Positions 50,455 to 59,924 of a stretch of 64,000 nt of DNA are shown here, piece by piece. The translations under genes and the position numbers were made by a program. Source of the DNA: JAIEOG01 sp964519985. Lineage in GTDB: Bacteria; Bdellovibrionota; FAC87; UBA2466. The notes beneath the pieces were generated by a model. That model was not told the DNA's origin. It did not search any database and was given only the letters and a program-made list of their open reading frames with translations. Each line of letters begins with the position of its first letter. Positions within the stretch are counted from its first letter, which is position 1. The stretch spans positions 186,001-250,000 of the forward strand of contig CAZFMF010000002.1 in assembly GCA_964519985.1 (NCBI GenBank). The letters run 5' to 3'.

Positions 50455-52258
50455 CGCGAGGCCGCTTAGCGTCCGACGCCCAACGGTCCATACGCTGCTC
50501 GAGAATATCGAGCGGCAACGCGCCGTTTTCGAGAATCGCGTCGTGAAAAGCGCGCACCGAAAACTTCTCGCCGAGCTTTTTCTCCGCCTGGGCGCGCAAC
50601 TCAAGAATGCGTAAATGCCCGATCTTGTATCCGAGCGCTTGTCCCGGCATCACCAAATAGCGTTCGACCTCCTGAACGATATCGTGGTCAGCCTTACCGG
50701 CGCGAGCGCGGAAATACTCAATCGCCTTTTCTCGACTCCAACCCATCGAGTGAATACCCGTATCGACCACCAACCGGATGGAGCGCCAGATTTCGTAAGT
50801 GAGCCGGCCGAAATCGGAATACGGATCTTTGTACAAGCCCAAGTCCGGCCCCAAGCCCTCGGCGTAGAGCGCCCAACCTTCTACGTACGCGTTGTACCCC
50901 TCATGCTTGCGAAACTCGGGTACGCCTTCCATCTCTTGCGCGAGCGCGATCTGTAAGTGATGTCCCGGCACGGCCTCATGCAGGGTCAGTGCTTCCATTT
51001 CCCATTTCGGTCGGGCCTTTAGATCGTAAGTGTTGGCGAAGAAGTTTCCCGCCCGCCCCGCCGAAGGAGAGCCGGGTTGGTAATACGCGGTCGGCTGAGA
51101 CGGAGCCGCATACCCCGGAATCGGCAGCACACCATAGGTTAGCCTCGGCAATTTACCGAAGAGCACCGGCAGTCCCGGATCGATTTTCTTGGCGAGCTCG
51201 CGGTAACCGGCGACTAATTCCTCTTCGCTCTTAAAGAAAAATCGCGCGTCCTTGCGCAGGAAGCCGTTGAACGCTTCGAGGTTGCCGTTGAAACCCGCCT
51301 TTACCTTCACCGCTTCCATCGCTTTGAGGATGCGCGCGACTTCGCTCACGCCGATCTCGTGGATTTGCTGAGGCGAGAGGTCGGTCGTCGTACTCTGTTT
51401 CACCTTGAAGGCGTACCAATTAGCACCATCCGGAAGATCCTTCCACGCGATGGTGGTGCGGCAAGCCGGGACGTACTGTTTGGCAAAGAAATCACGGAAG
51501 CGTTTCAACGCCGGAAGGACGGATTTATCCAAAATTTCCGCGGCGCGACCCGCGAGCCGCGTACGATCCGCCGCCCGAAGGGAGTCGGGAAAGTTCTGGA
51601 ACGGCTCGAGGATGGGATTTTTCTTAGGATCTTTTTCTAGTAGCCCATCGAGTTGCGCGACCACCTTTTGCATTGCGACTTGCGGACCGGTGACTTTTCG
51701 ATTCATTCCTTCGCTTAAGAGCGCCTGCGTTTGATCGAAGACCGCGGGAATGCCTTCCAACCGGGCGAGGATGTTTTCATACTCCTTCACGGAGCTTTTC
51801 GACATAATCGCAATCGTCTGCGGGATTTCGGTTTGGACTCCCCACATTTGGGAAACGGGCAAAAGCTCGTCCGGAAATTGCGCCCCGGCGCGATTTTCCT
51901 CAAACGTTCGGCGGATCAGATCGTAGTTCAATGCCTCCGAGGGTTTTAGAGCGGAGCGTTTGATCTTACGCAGTATTTTCAGCGGTGCCTCGAGTTCGCG
52001 TTTGCGCCGGGCGTAAGCGGCCAGTGAGCGGTCCGTCCATTTGCGATCTTGCCCCGGGTAACCCACCGACGTGGCAAACTCGGGGAACTCAGACATCTGG
52101 TATTCCCAAACGCGCGCGATCAGCTTGTTCAAGCGGATCGCATCGGAAAACTTACCTTCGAGTTTGGCGCAATCGCGTTCTAAGGGGGTCAACTCGGCGC
52201 GGGCCATCGTTCCTCCGGAAATCACTAAGCTGAAGATCAAAAGTGAAATGGGTTTCAT
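50438..52258 (-). CDS. Exported DUF885 family metallopeptidase-like protein
   Basis: 606 residues with a signal peptide (MKPISLLIFSLVISGGTMARA). The DUF885 zinc-like motif is TLHEAVPGHHLQIAL, with EGWALYAEGLG downstream supplying the next ligand. The order PGYAAPSQPTAYYQPGSP, then HEAVPGHH, then EGWALY is characteristic. Members are helical peptidases or dipeptidase-like enzymes, mostly uncharacterised. Together with the exported M3 peptidase it suggests peptide breakdown outside the cytoplasm. Confidence 0.88.
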   Translation of the reverse strand: MKPISLLIFSLVISGGTMARAELTPLERDCAKLEGKFSDAIRLNKLIARVWEYQMSEFPEFATSVGYPGQDRKWTDRSLAAYARRKRELEAPLKILRKIKRSALKPSEALNYDLIRRTFEENRAGAQFPDELLPVSQMWGVQTEIPQTIAIMSKSSVKEYENILARLEGIPAVFDQTQALLSEGMNRKVTGPQVAMQKVVAQLDGLLEKDPKKNPILEPFQNFPDSLRAADRTRLAGRAAEILDKSVLPALKRFRDFFAKQYVPACRTTIAWKDLPDGANWYAFKVKQSTTTDLSPQQIHEIGVSEVARILKAMEAVKVKAGFNGNLEAFNGFLRKDARFFFKSEEELVAGYRELAKKIDPGLPVLFGKLPRLTYGVLPIPGYAAPSQPTAYYQPGSPSAGRAGNFFANTYDLKARPKWEMEALTLHEAVPGHHLQIALAQEMEGVPEFRKHEGYNAYVEGWALYAEGLGPDLGLYKDPYSDFGRLTYEIWRSIRLVVDTGIHSMGWSREKAIEYFRARAGKADHDIVQEVERYLVMPGQALGYKIGHLRILELRAQAEKKLGEKFSVRAFHDAILENGALPLDILEQRMDRWASDAKRPRASAVN

Positions 52259-52307
52259 GGATTTCGAAACGCTATCGGAAATCCCGGTGCTGGTCTATAA
52301 AGGACGC

Positions 52308-52949
52308 ATGACGACGGAAAACTGCCGACTCTGTGGGACGACGGCCGATGTCATGGGCATGCTGCCCAGCGACAACCGATTGTTTCTGCATTGCCCGGAG
52401 TGCGCGTGCGTTTTTGTTGCGGGCGCGGGACTGCCCACCGAGGATCTCGAAAAGCAACGCTATCTCCAACACCGCAACGATCCGACTCCCGAATACCAAG
52501 GTTTCTTAAGTCGGTTGGCGGCACCGGTCGCGCGTTTGGCTCCGACGGGAGCGCGAGGTTTGGATTTTGGCTGCGGCCCGATCCCCGTCATGTCGGCGTT
52601 ATTAGAGAGCCAGGGCTTTACGATGGAGAACTACGATCCGTTTTTCTTCGCCGACGCTGCCCTGCTCGGCCAAACCTACGACTTCGTGACCTGCTGCGAA
52701 ACCGCGGAACACTTCCACCACCCGGAAAAAGAGTTCGCGCTGCTGAACCGGCTCGTAAAACCCGGTGGTTTCTTGGCGGTGATGACGCAGATGCGATCGC
52801 AGTGGGATGGCTTCTTTGAATGGCACTACCCCCGCGATCCCACGCATGTGGTTTTCTACAGCCCGCGCACGATGCGTTGGCTGAGTCAGAAGTTCGATTG
52901 GACGCCAATGTTCTTTCCGGAGAACGTCGTTATCTTCCAAAAATCCTAA
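52308..52949 (+). CDS. Class I methyltransferase with an N-terminal zinc ribbon
   Basis: 213 residues from ATG 52308, six bases after AAAGGA; ATG 52257, overlapping the DUF885 start, is an alternative. The N-terminus has CRLCG, then CPECACVFV, a four-Cys zinc ribbon. Motif I is GLDFGCGPIPVMSALLE, then VTCCETAEHFHHPEKEFALL, and the terminal VKPGGFLAVMTQ. Such short methyltransferases modify small molecules or glycans. It is divergent from the DUF885 gene. Confidence 0.82.
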   Translation: MTTENCRLCGTTADVMGMLPSDNRLFLHCPECACVFVAGAGLPTEDLEKQRYLQHRNDPTPEYQGFLSRLAAPVARLAPTGARGLDFGCGPIPVMSALLESQGFTMENYDPFFFADAALLGQTYDFVTCCETAEHFHHPEKEFALLNRLVKPGGFLAVMTQMRSQWDGFFEWHYPRDPTHVVFYSPRTMRWLSQKFDWTPMFFPENVVIFQKS

Positions 52950-53146
52950 AAAGCGGCCCGCACCCGTTCCCAACTTTCAGGATGGAACTTCGACAGATTG
53001 ACCGTAAGGGTCTGTTCTATCTGTAAATTGGCCAAGGATTTCGGCGTATTCCGCGATTATACGTCTAAAGGTTTTACAGTCGAACCGCTGCTATTCCCTT
53101 ACCCCCACTGGCATTGCCCTTGCTCAAGAGGCTATGGGGGGGGCAA

Positions 53147-54427
53147 ATGTTTCGATTTCTGATGTGGGCATCTGGTTACTCGGCAAGCTTCGCTGGCGCG
53201 TTCCTGTTTTTCAGCGGCGGGTGCGGCGCGCTTCATGCGAGCGACGCGTCTTCTCCGGGGACTTTTCATTCGATGCAGACACCTACGCTTGAAGTGCATC
53301 AGAGTTCGCTGTGGGAGCGACTCCCAAATGGAGTGCTTAGTCCAATCCGGCTTTCACGGAGTGGAAGCCTATCGGGCTTTCAGCACCCGTGGACGGAACG
53401 GCTGGTTTACGATCAATACAAAGCTTGGAAAACCCCGCCCGACTCAGTCAAAGAATTCGTACGCCTGTTCGAGCAAAGAAACGGACTACACCCGAACTTT
53501 GCCCTTAGTTCAATTCCCACCCAGATCGCTTCGCAAACCGGGGGCCACAGTGGGAACCGCGGTCGAAGCGCGGCTGTGACGGGCCAGCACCAGGTTTCTT
53601 CGCCGCCGTCGAACGCGAAGTTAGCCCAACGCGCGACCGCCTCCACTCCGTCGAACTATAATGTGATGGAGATTGATGCCGATCGCGATTGCCGCGCGAT
53701 CGATACCGAGGCGCAATACGCTGGCCGGCCGGTCGACTTCAATTGCCTTTCACCGAGCGACGTCGTCTTCAAAGCCAAGGGCGCTCAATTTGAAAAAGCG
53801 CCATCTCTTTTCGTCCCGGGACTCAACAATGGCCTTTCGCTCGGCAATCTAAAACAATACTTTGCCGATGCTAGTTATCTCGAAATACGGAACTACCGAG
53901 CCCCTTTCTCGTTCGTTTCCACCAAGGACGGCCACACTAAGCTCCTCGAAGTCATGGTGAAAGGGAAGATCCAAAATGTTTTCCGAGTACCGGGCGACAA
54001 GTACGAGCCCGTTGTCCCCCATTTTGAGGCCAAGGTTTTTGTAAAGATCGGCGATACGCCCGATGAAATGTGCGTCATTGGCATCCAACCGATAGAACCC
54101 CCTCAGAACGATGCGGTGAAAGCCGGCTATCAGCTTTGTGAATTCGTGGGCGATCCGAAAATATTCGCCGAGGAGCGCCACTTGCAGTCTCCAAGGCTAA
54201 AGCGGGCAAGTGAAAACCAGAGAAATATTGGTTGGGCACGGGCCTTCCAGCGGAGAAATGAATTGATGACGAACCCGCCCAGTTGTCATTCAGTTTCGGT
54301 TGATGAACTTCGTCGCCAATCTCTCGACTATCCGCCTATCGAGCGACCTTCAGAAGCACTCACGAGCGACGGGCGATTCAAAGTGCGCGAGCGCTGCAAC
54401 GCGGACGGTACGCCGACCCGAAGGTAG
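53147..54427 (+). CDS. Exported protein of unknown function
   Basis: 426 residues from ATG 53147, with a G-rich site (GGGGGGG) just before it; TTG 53114 is an alternative. The signal-like segment FAGAFLFFSGGCGALHA has Cys but not a standard lipobox (SGGC). The N-terminal third is Ser/Pro-rich and disordered. The central part has a few Cys (DCRAI, FNCLSP, MCVIGIQP, LCEFVG) and beta-prone stretches such as FEAKVFVKIGDTPDEM. It is probably periplasmic. The upstream 197 bases hold no gene I can support. Confidence 0.65.
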   Translation: MFRFLMWASGYSASFAGAFLFFSGGCGALHASDASSPGTFHSMQTPTLEVHQSSLWERLPNGVLSPIRLSRSGSLSGFQHPWTERLVYDQYKAWKTPPDSVKEFVRLFEQRNGLHPNFALSSIPTQIASQTGGHSGNRGRSAAVTGQHQVSSPPSNAKLAQRATASTPSNYNVMEIDADRDCRAIDTEAQYAGRPVDFNCLSPSDVVFKAKGAQFEKAPSLFVPGLNNGLSLGNLKQYFADASYLEIRNYRAPFSFVSTKDGHTKLLEVMVKGKIQNVFRVPGDKYEPVVPHFEAKVFVKIGDTPDEMCVIGIQPIEPPQNDAVKAGYQLCEFVGDPKIFAEERHLQSPRLKRASENQRNIGWARAFQRRNELMTNPPSCHSVSVDELRRQSLDYPPIERPSEALTSDGRFKVRERCNADGTPTRR

Positions 54428-54495
54428 TAACTCCGACGCCGGAGTGAATTTATCCGTCACGTGACGGATAGGATCGAAAGAGACGCGCTCGCTTC

Positions 54496-54579
54496 GCGAT
54501 GCGAGATTGCTTCGTCGCTGCGCTCCTCGCAATGACGGCTCGGCCCTCGCAATGACGGCTGGTCCAGCGCAATGACAGA

Positions 54580-54580
<1 letters not shown>
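54496..54580. repeat. REP-like element, copy C, with tandem partial copies
   Basis: A half-element (GCGATGCGAGATTGCTTCGT then CGCTGCGCTCCTCGCAATGAC) is followed by two shorter tail copies (CCTCGCAATGACGGCT and CCAGCGCAATGACAG). It lies between the convergent exported-protein and greB genes; the last bases reach the greB stop. Confidence 0.75.
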
Positions 54581-55137
<557 letters not shown>

Positions 55138-55165
55138 CCCGGCTCTCATAGCATATCGTCCCGAC

Positions 55166-56812
55166 GTGGGAACGAGATTTCAACATTGGGTAGCCCGCAC
55201 ACCCCACGCTCCATCGGATCTTCCAAAGAGTCTGGATGACATCGGGCGGATATTGCTGGAGAACCGGCACTTCGCGCCTTTGGAGAAACTCGAGTACGGT
55301 GATCATGGTTTGGCCCGCGCGGTCGAATGTTTGAGCCGTGCGCTTAAAGAAGGCAAACGCATCGCCCTCTACGCCGACTACGACGTGGATGGCACCATGA
55401 GTTGCGTGAGCTGGGCATGGTTCCTCAAAGCGGCCGGCTTTTCCAATTTCGTGACTTATGTGCCCTGCCGCTTCAAAGAAGGCTACGGTGTAAATCTCGG
55501 CGCGGTGAAACACCTCATCGACGTTGAGAAGGTGAATGTCATCATTACGATGGACACCGGCATCACCGCCAATGAAGAAGCGCGCTACTGCGCCGAACGC
55601 GGAGTGGAGTTTGTCTGCACGGATCACCACAAAATCCAGTTGGACAAGATGCCCGATTGCATCACGCTCAACCCGAAGCAACATCCCGATGAGACCTACC
55701 AAGAGCTTTGCGGCTGCGGGATCACGTTCGTTTTGCTCCGACAACTGGCCAAAGTTTTTCCCGTGCCCGACGAAACCTGGACCGACTTGATGGCCTTAGC
55801 GGGAATGGCGACGATCTGCGATGTCGTACCACTCAATCCGGTGAATCATCGGCTCGCCCGTCTTGGCGTGTCGGCGCTGATGCGCAGCCGCCGACCCGTT
55901 TTGCGCCGGCTGCGGGAAGCGGCCTCGCTGGAAAAAAACTTGGATGAATCGGATGTCGGGTTTCGTCTGGGGCCGCGCATCAATGCCGTGGGGCGGCTCG
56001 GCCACGCGGATCAAGTGATTGAAGCTTTCTTAAGCGAAGATCCGGAACCGCTCATCGAGCATATGGGCCGCTGCAACGACGAGCGCAAAGAAATCCAAAA
56101 ACGCATTGTGCGCGAGGCGAGCTTGTTGGGAGCGGATCACGCCGAAAACCCCCTTCTCTTCCTGGGCGGAGATTGGCACACCGGTGTGGTGGGGATTGCC
56201 GCCAGCCGAATCGCGGAAACGTTTTGGCGCCCGACTTGGCTCTTCCAGCGCAAAGACGGGATCGGTAAAGGCTCCGCGCGTTCGATTCTGGGATTCGACG
56301 TCACCGATGCCATGCAGTCCTGCGGAGACCTGTTTACGAAATTCGGAGGGCACCGGGCCGCCGGCGGCTTCTCCTTTCCACTGGAAAACGAGGCCGCCAT
56401 TCGCGCTGCCCTCACCGCCTACGCCGAGCGCATCAAAGCCCAAGCCCCGAGCCTTTGGGAGAGCCGGGCGCTTTTCGACTGCGATCTTCCCATTGCGCTG
56501 GCGGAAACGCGATTGGCCGATGTTATCGAGCAGTGGAAGCCGTACGGCAATGCGTTCGAAGAGCCGCGCTTTCGCATTCAGGGCACCATCCTCGGCACCC
56601 AGTTCTATAACGACAAGTCCACCGGCGAACGCAAACATACCGCGGTCATGATCGGCGAAGCAGGGCTGCCCGCGCGTAAAGTTCTTTTCTTCAATGAGGT
56701 GATTGAAGCGTTCCAAAAAGCTCGTACCGGTTCCTTTATTGTCTCCGCCAAGCGCGATCGCTACCTGGGTCGCGAATCGCTTTCGCTGCTCGGCGTCGAC
56801 TACGAAGTTTGA
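55166..56812 (+). CDS. recJ: Single-stranded-DNA-specific exonuclease RecJ
   Basis: 548 residues from GTG 55166, a start that avoids overlap with greB. DHH-family motifs are ALYADYDVDGTMSCVSWAW, ITMDTGITANEEA, VCTDHHKIQ and MATICDVVPLNP. The DHHA1 part has DWHTGVVGIAASRIAE and FGGHRAAGGFSF, and an OB-like C-terminal region follows. RecJ degrades 5' single-stranded DNA during repair and recombination in the cytoplasm. The length is slightly below E. coli RecJ (577). Confidence 0.92.
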   Translation: MGTRFQHWVARTPHAPSDLPKSLDDIGRILLENRHFAPLEKLEYGDHGLARAVECLSRALKEGKRIALYADYDVDGTMSCVSWAWFLKAAGFSNFVTYVPCRFKEGYGVNLGAVKHLIDVEKVNVIITMDTGITANEEARYCAERGVEFVCTDHHKIQLDKMPDCITLNPKQHPDETYQELCGCGITFVLLRQLAKVFPVPDETWTDLMALAGMATICDVVPLNPVNHRLARLGVSALMRSRRPVLRRLREAASLEKNLDESDVGFRLGPRINAVGRLGHADQVIEAFLSEDPEPLIEHMGRCNDERKEIQKRIVREASLLGADHAENPLLFLGGDWHTGVVGIAASRIAETFWRPTWLFQRKDGIGKGSARSILGFDVTDAMQSCGDLFTKFGGHRAAGGFSFPLENEAAIRAALTAYAERIKAQAPSLWESRALFDCDLPIALAETRLADVIEQWKPYGNAFEEPRFRIQGTILGTQFYNDKSTGERKHTAVMIGEAGLPARKVLFFNEVIEAFQKARTGSFIVSAKRDRYLGRESLSLLGVDYEV

Positions 56813-56859
56813 CGCGCCCGCCCCGCTAAGCCAGATTACGTTCTGGGTAGGGGGTAAAA

Positions 56860-57855
56860 TTGAAAAAATTTCTTTGCGCATTCGTGCTTGGCATTTCTGT
56901 TTCAGGGTTCGCGGCGGGGGTTGATTTCGACGCGATTGAGAAGGATTTAGGCGGAAACGGCGTTCGGGGTTGGATCCACGGCGCCGCGCATGATTTGAAG
57001 CAGTACGTTTTCTTCTACCGCGACCCCAATGACTTTTTTACCCACGCGGCATTCACCTTAGTCGCCGCCAATCCGAATCTACTCAACCAGCTCAAAGCCG
57101 TGCAGCGGCACGACGAAGTCATTATCCACGGCACGTACCTGAAAAACCCCAGCCCCCAACATCATATCCGAGTCACCCAAGTGAAGGTCGTGACCCCTTT
57201 CAACTCGGGCGTGAAGGCGCCACCCCGCAAACGCGACGCCGTTCTCCCCAAGGATCTCGAAGGTGGGACAGAGTTTTTGGCGACGGTGCACGCGGTGGAA
57301 GCCGCCGGCGCAGTTCTCGTTTTTGAGTACAAGGATGCGATAGTCCCGATGTTCGTAAAGGATACGACCCATACGAAAGATCTTTATCGCGGGGACAAAG
57401 TGCGGGTGCACTACGTCATCCAAAAAAGCCCGACGCTGCCCGCGCACGTTCAGCTGGACCCCAAAGCCAACCCACCGGTCGAAGTGCTGGAAAAAGTCGT
57501 CGACGGTCACGGCCAACCAATCACTCTGGAGGGCAATCTGGTTTTCTTTCCCAAGAGTCCCCAGATTATTTTCGGCATCTACGCGTTGCAAACGGTCGAC
57601 GCCAACGGATTGAAATTGAACTACACGCTTGTGAATTTCGACGACTTCGACGCATTCACGGAAATCCGCCGCAAGATGGAAAAGGTTTGGGAAGCCGAGA
57701 AGGCTACCCTCGAGGACGGCCGGAACTGTTTCATCAACCCAAAGATCCGCATCAAGGCGACCGGAATCAAGAATGTGACCTCGCCATCGCAGGCCAATCC
57801 GCAGGTGCTGTTGGAGGGCCCCGACGCTATCGAGATTCTTGCCCCGAAGCCTTGA
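56860..57855 (+). CDS. Exported protein of unknown function
   Basis: 331 residues from TTG 56860, preceded by GTAGGGGG and a signal peptide (KFLCAFVLGISVSGFAAG). The mature part is beta-rich with two similar blocks (VIIHGTYLKNPSPQHHIRVT and VRVHYVIQKSPTLPAHVQLD), possibly a repeated OB-like unit, and VPMFVKDTTHTKDLYRGDK. No known family. It begins 47 bases after recJ, so it may be on the same transcript. Its end overlaps the convergent YkgJ gene by 29 bases. Confidence 0.7.
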   Translation: MKKFLCAFVLGISVSGFAAGVDFDAIEKDLGGNGVRGWIHGAAHDLKQYVFFYRDPNDFFTHAAFTLVAANPNLLNQLKAVQRHDEVIIHGTYLKNPSPQHHIRVTQVKVVTPFNSGVKAPPRKRDAVLPKDLEGGTEFLATVHAVEAAGAVLVFEYKDAIVPMFVKDTTHTKDLYRGDKVRVHYVIQKSPTLPAHVQLDPKANPPVEVLEKVVDGHGQPITLEGNLVFFPKSPQIIFGIYALQTVDANGLKLNYTLVNFDDFDAFTEIRRKMEKVWEAEKATLEDGRNCFINPKIRIKATGIKNVTSPSQANPQVLLEGPDAIEILAPKP

Positions 57856-58234
57856 CCCGGCGCTTTTCGGGACAGAACCCGGGCCGCGGGCCCAGCTCCG
57901 GAAATTTGCGGCAGACCTGCGGGCGTTTTTCGTAAATGGTGCACAAGCGCGTCTCGGCGTGCAAGAAGACGCAATCGTCGTTGGGGCGTTGCTCGAGGAT
58001 GAACAGTCCCGTGGCGACGCGGTACGAGCGGATCAAACGCTGGTCCATGAGCTTGCGGGCGATTTTCTTGATCGACTGCGACGCTTCTTCGGGTGTGATG
58101 AGCTCCATGCGCTGCAAGTCCGCCACCGAGACTTCAACCGGCAAAGTGCAGCAGAGCGAATGGCAGCCTTTGCATAGGGCGGGACGATACTTGATCCAAG
58201 TCGACAGGCGACCGGCGTCGGCGGGTTCTCTCAC
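57827..58234 (-). CDS. YkgJ-type Cys-cluster protein (zinc/iron-chelating)
   Basis: 135 residues from GTG 58234, overlapping the preceding stop as GTGA. The Cys pattern is typical: ALCKGCHSLCCTLPVEVSVAD, DDCVFLHAETRLCTIYEKRP and VCRKFPEL, ending with FCPEKR. YkgJ-type proteins bind zinc or an Fe cluster with these cysteines; the biochemical role is unknown. Coupled to an AlkB-like oxygenase and Fur, an iron link is plausible. Confidence 0.85.
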   Translation of the reverse strand: MREPADAGRLSTWIKYRPALCKGCHSLCCTLPVEVSVADLQRMELITPEEASQSIKKIARKLMDQRLIRSYRVATGLFILEQRPNDDCVFLHAETRLCTIYEKRPQVCRKFPELGPRPGFCPEKRRVKASGQESR

Positions 58235-59106
58235 TTCGCCCTCCGTTGCGCCAAGGCCTCGGCGAAGAAGTCGGAATTTCGGGCCAGCATTTCCATATAT
58301 TCCTTCACGTCTTCCGCATGCGCAGTGGGCAAAGCGGAATACGGAACCACATCCTTCGGCGGAACGAAGCGAAAAGTAAAGTTTACGCGCCGGGTCTCAA
58401 AGCCTTCCACGTGAATGGGGAACCGATGCCCCTGCTTACGGTCCACCCGCTGCACCCGGTGAAAGAGCCGGTTCTTCCACTGGTCGCCGGCGAAAATCTG
58501 TAACGAGCTATCTTCTAACCACTGCTGCAACACCACTTGGCTGGGGTGGCCCTTGCCGCGGCTGGCGACAAACTGAAAAAGAGCCCGTTCCCCGAATGAA
58601 ATGGACGCGACCGGACCAGGTTCAAAGTCTTTGTGCTCGCCCACCCGAGCGGTATCGATTCGCTTACCCTCGAGCTCCCGCATTCCGTAAAGATTGACCA
58701 AGCAGGTGTTCAAATGCCAACCGGGTGGCACGAACGGGGGAGGCATCTTCGTCCGCACCCAGCGCTCAATGCGCGTCACCACTCGCTTGAGGACGTCGGG
58801 AAAGGGTTCGGCCGAAACACTGCGAAACTGGGTGCCCTTCGGCGGGTGGTAGTAGCCAAGGCAAGCAAATTGCCAGTTCCCCAACCAGTAGACGGGCCGC
58901 AACAAAGCGCGCTCAGACTTTCCGGGCGGCGGCGGATGGTTCTTGGCATAACGCTTTTCCCAAATGGGAAAGAGCTCCGAGATCCAGTCCAAAATCTCCG
59001 CGCGTTCCGGCTTGGTAATAAAGCGCGGATCGTAGTGCAGGCCCGGACGGGCCCCCGAGCGCGGCCGGAAGGCCGGTCGTCTAATCTTGTTTCTTCCGGT
59101 ATTCAC
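58231..59106 (-). CDS. AlkB-like 2OG-Fe(II) oxygenase
   Basis: 291 residues if started at GTG 59106, within the last codons of fur; the true start is not certain, and the frame stays open to 59184. Iron and 2-oxoglutarate ligands appear as GEHKDFEPGPVASISFGE (HxD), LFHRVQRV (distal His) and RRVNFTFRFV (Arg). The NTCLVNLYG strand fits the AlkB fold. It oxidises methylated nucleic acid or protein using Fe(II). It lies between fur and the YkgJ gene in one unit. Confidence 0.75.
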   Translation of the reverse strand: MNTGRNKIRRPAFRPRSGARPGLHYDPRFITKPERAEILDWISELFPIWEKRYAKNHPPPPGKSERALLRPVYWLGNWQFACLGYYHPPKGTQFRSVSAEPFPDVLKRVVTRIERWVRTKMPPPFVPPGWHLNTCLVNLYGMRELEGKRIDTARVGEHKDFEPGPVASISFGERALFQFVASRGKGHPSQVVLQQWLEDSSLQIFAGDQWKNRLFHRVQRVDRKQGHRFPIHVEGFETRRVNFTFRFVPPKDVVPYSALPTAHAEDVKEYMEMLARNSDFFAEALAQRRAK

Positions 59107-59596
59107 AATGTGCGTAGACGACGTGGGAATGGTGCACTTCCCGAAATCCAAGACGCTGAAGCACCTTATCTTGCAGCGATTCAATCCCCACTTCGTGAAA
59201 CTCCAAAATCGCCCGACAATCTAAGCACACCACGTGATCGTGGTGATCGGGACGTTGAATCTCATAAACGGCCTGGCCCGCCCGATCGGTCAGACTCTCT
59301 CGCATCACCCCCGCATCTAACAGAACGGGCAAGTTACGATACACCGTCGCCGCTCCGACCTCGGGATACGCCTTGCGTACTTTCTGGACGAGTTCGGGGC
59401 CGGTGAAATGGTCGGTCTGCTGCGCGATCACGTGCAAGATATGCAATCGGGTTTGACTGCGATTGAGCTTCTTCAACGATTGATACCGCTCCAGCTTTTC
59501 CCGCAAATCGGCTTCGGCTCCGGCCGACAAAGGCTTCGCCTTCTTGGCCGTGCTTCGCGGCCGACCGCAAGGAAATGTGCGGGGGATATGAGTCAT
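59081..59596 (-). CDS. fur: Fur family transcriptional regulator
   Basis: 171 residues from ATG 59596, the first Met at the natural N-terminus; 59632 is an alternative. It has an N-terminal Arg/Lys-rich extension, then the winged helix LERYQSLKKLNRSQTRLHIL, VRKAYPEVGAATVYRNLPVL and the dimer/metal part RPDHHDHVVCLDCRAILEFH. A single CxxC (CLDC) is present; the second pair is reduced to HCEYR. It probably represses iron genes with Fe(II). A Fur box lies in the divergent gap, so autoregulation is likely. Zur or PerR identity is not excluded. Confidence 0.85.
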   Translation of the reverse strand: MTHIPRTFPCGRPRSTAKKAKPLSAGAEADLREKLERYQSLKKLNRSQTRLHILHVIAQQTDHFTGPELVQKVRKAYPEVGAATVYRNLPVLLDAGVMRESLTDRAGQAVYEIQRPDHHDHVVCLDCRAILEFHEVGIESLQDKVLQRLGFREVHHSHVVYAHCEYRKKQD

Positions 59597-59654
59597 GGCC
59601 GGGAATATGTCAGGGTCCGGTCGGGGGTGCAATAGCCGCCCGCGGAAATGAACT

Positions 59655-59669
59655 TGAGAATCATTCTCA
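59655..59669. promoter_or_regulatory. Fur box
   Basis: TGAGAATCATTCTCA is a perfect 7-1-7 palindrome, close to the Fur consensus (TGATAATNATTATCA). It lies between the divergent fur (start 59596) and the small-protein gene at 59691, 21 bases from the latter's ATG, well placed to block transcription in iron-rich cells. Confidence 0.8.
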
Positions 59670-59690
59670 TTTTTGTTAGCCTGAATTCCG

Positions 59691-59912
59691 ATGAAGAACG
59701 ATTCGCTTCCGAGGTGCTACAGCGTCAATGATGTTCCCTCCTTCTTCCTCGAGGGACTCGACCCACACTGCGCAGTACTCGAACTCCACTTGGGAGAAGA
59801 GAAAGTGCGATTGACCCGGGATGCGTTTTATTCGATGGTTGGATCGCTCGCAAAAATGGCGGTGGACCTCTTGGAAGCCGCCCCCGAACGGCGGGGACTC
59901 ATTGTCAATTGA
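59691..59912 (+). CDS. Small protein, Fur-box regulated
   Basis: 73 residues, with no signal peptide and no recognised family. The sequence KNDSLPRCYSVNDVPSFFLE then AVLELHLGEEKVRLTRDAF shows a short beta-strand pair, followed by a C-terminal helix (YSMVGSLAKMAVDLLEAAPE). The Fur box is 21 bases upstream, so it should be induced on iron limitation. It is followed after 12 bases by the secreted CxxCH protein, which suggests a two-gene unit. Confidence 0.65.
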   Translation: MKNDSLPRCYSVNDVPSFFLEGLDPHCAVLELHLGEEKVRLTRDAFYSMVGSLAKMAVDLLEAAPERRGLIVN

Positions 59913-59924
59913 GGTTTTGGGTTC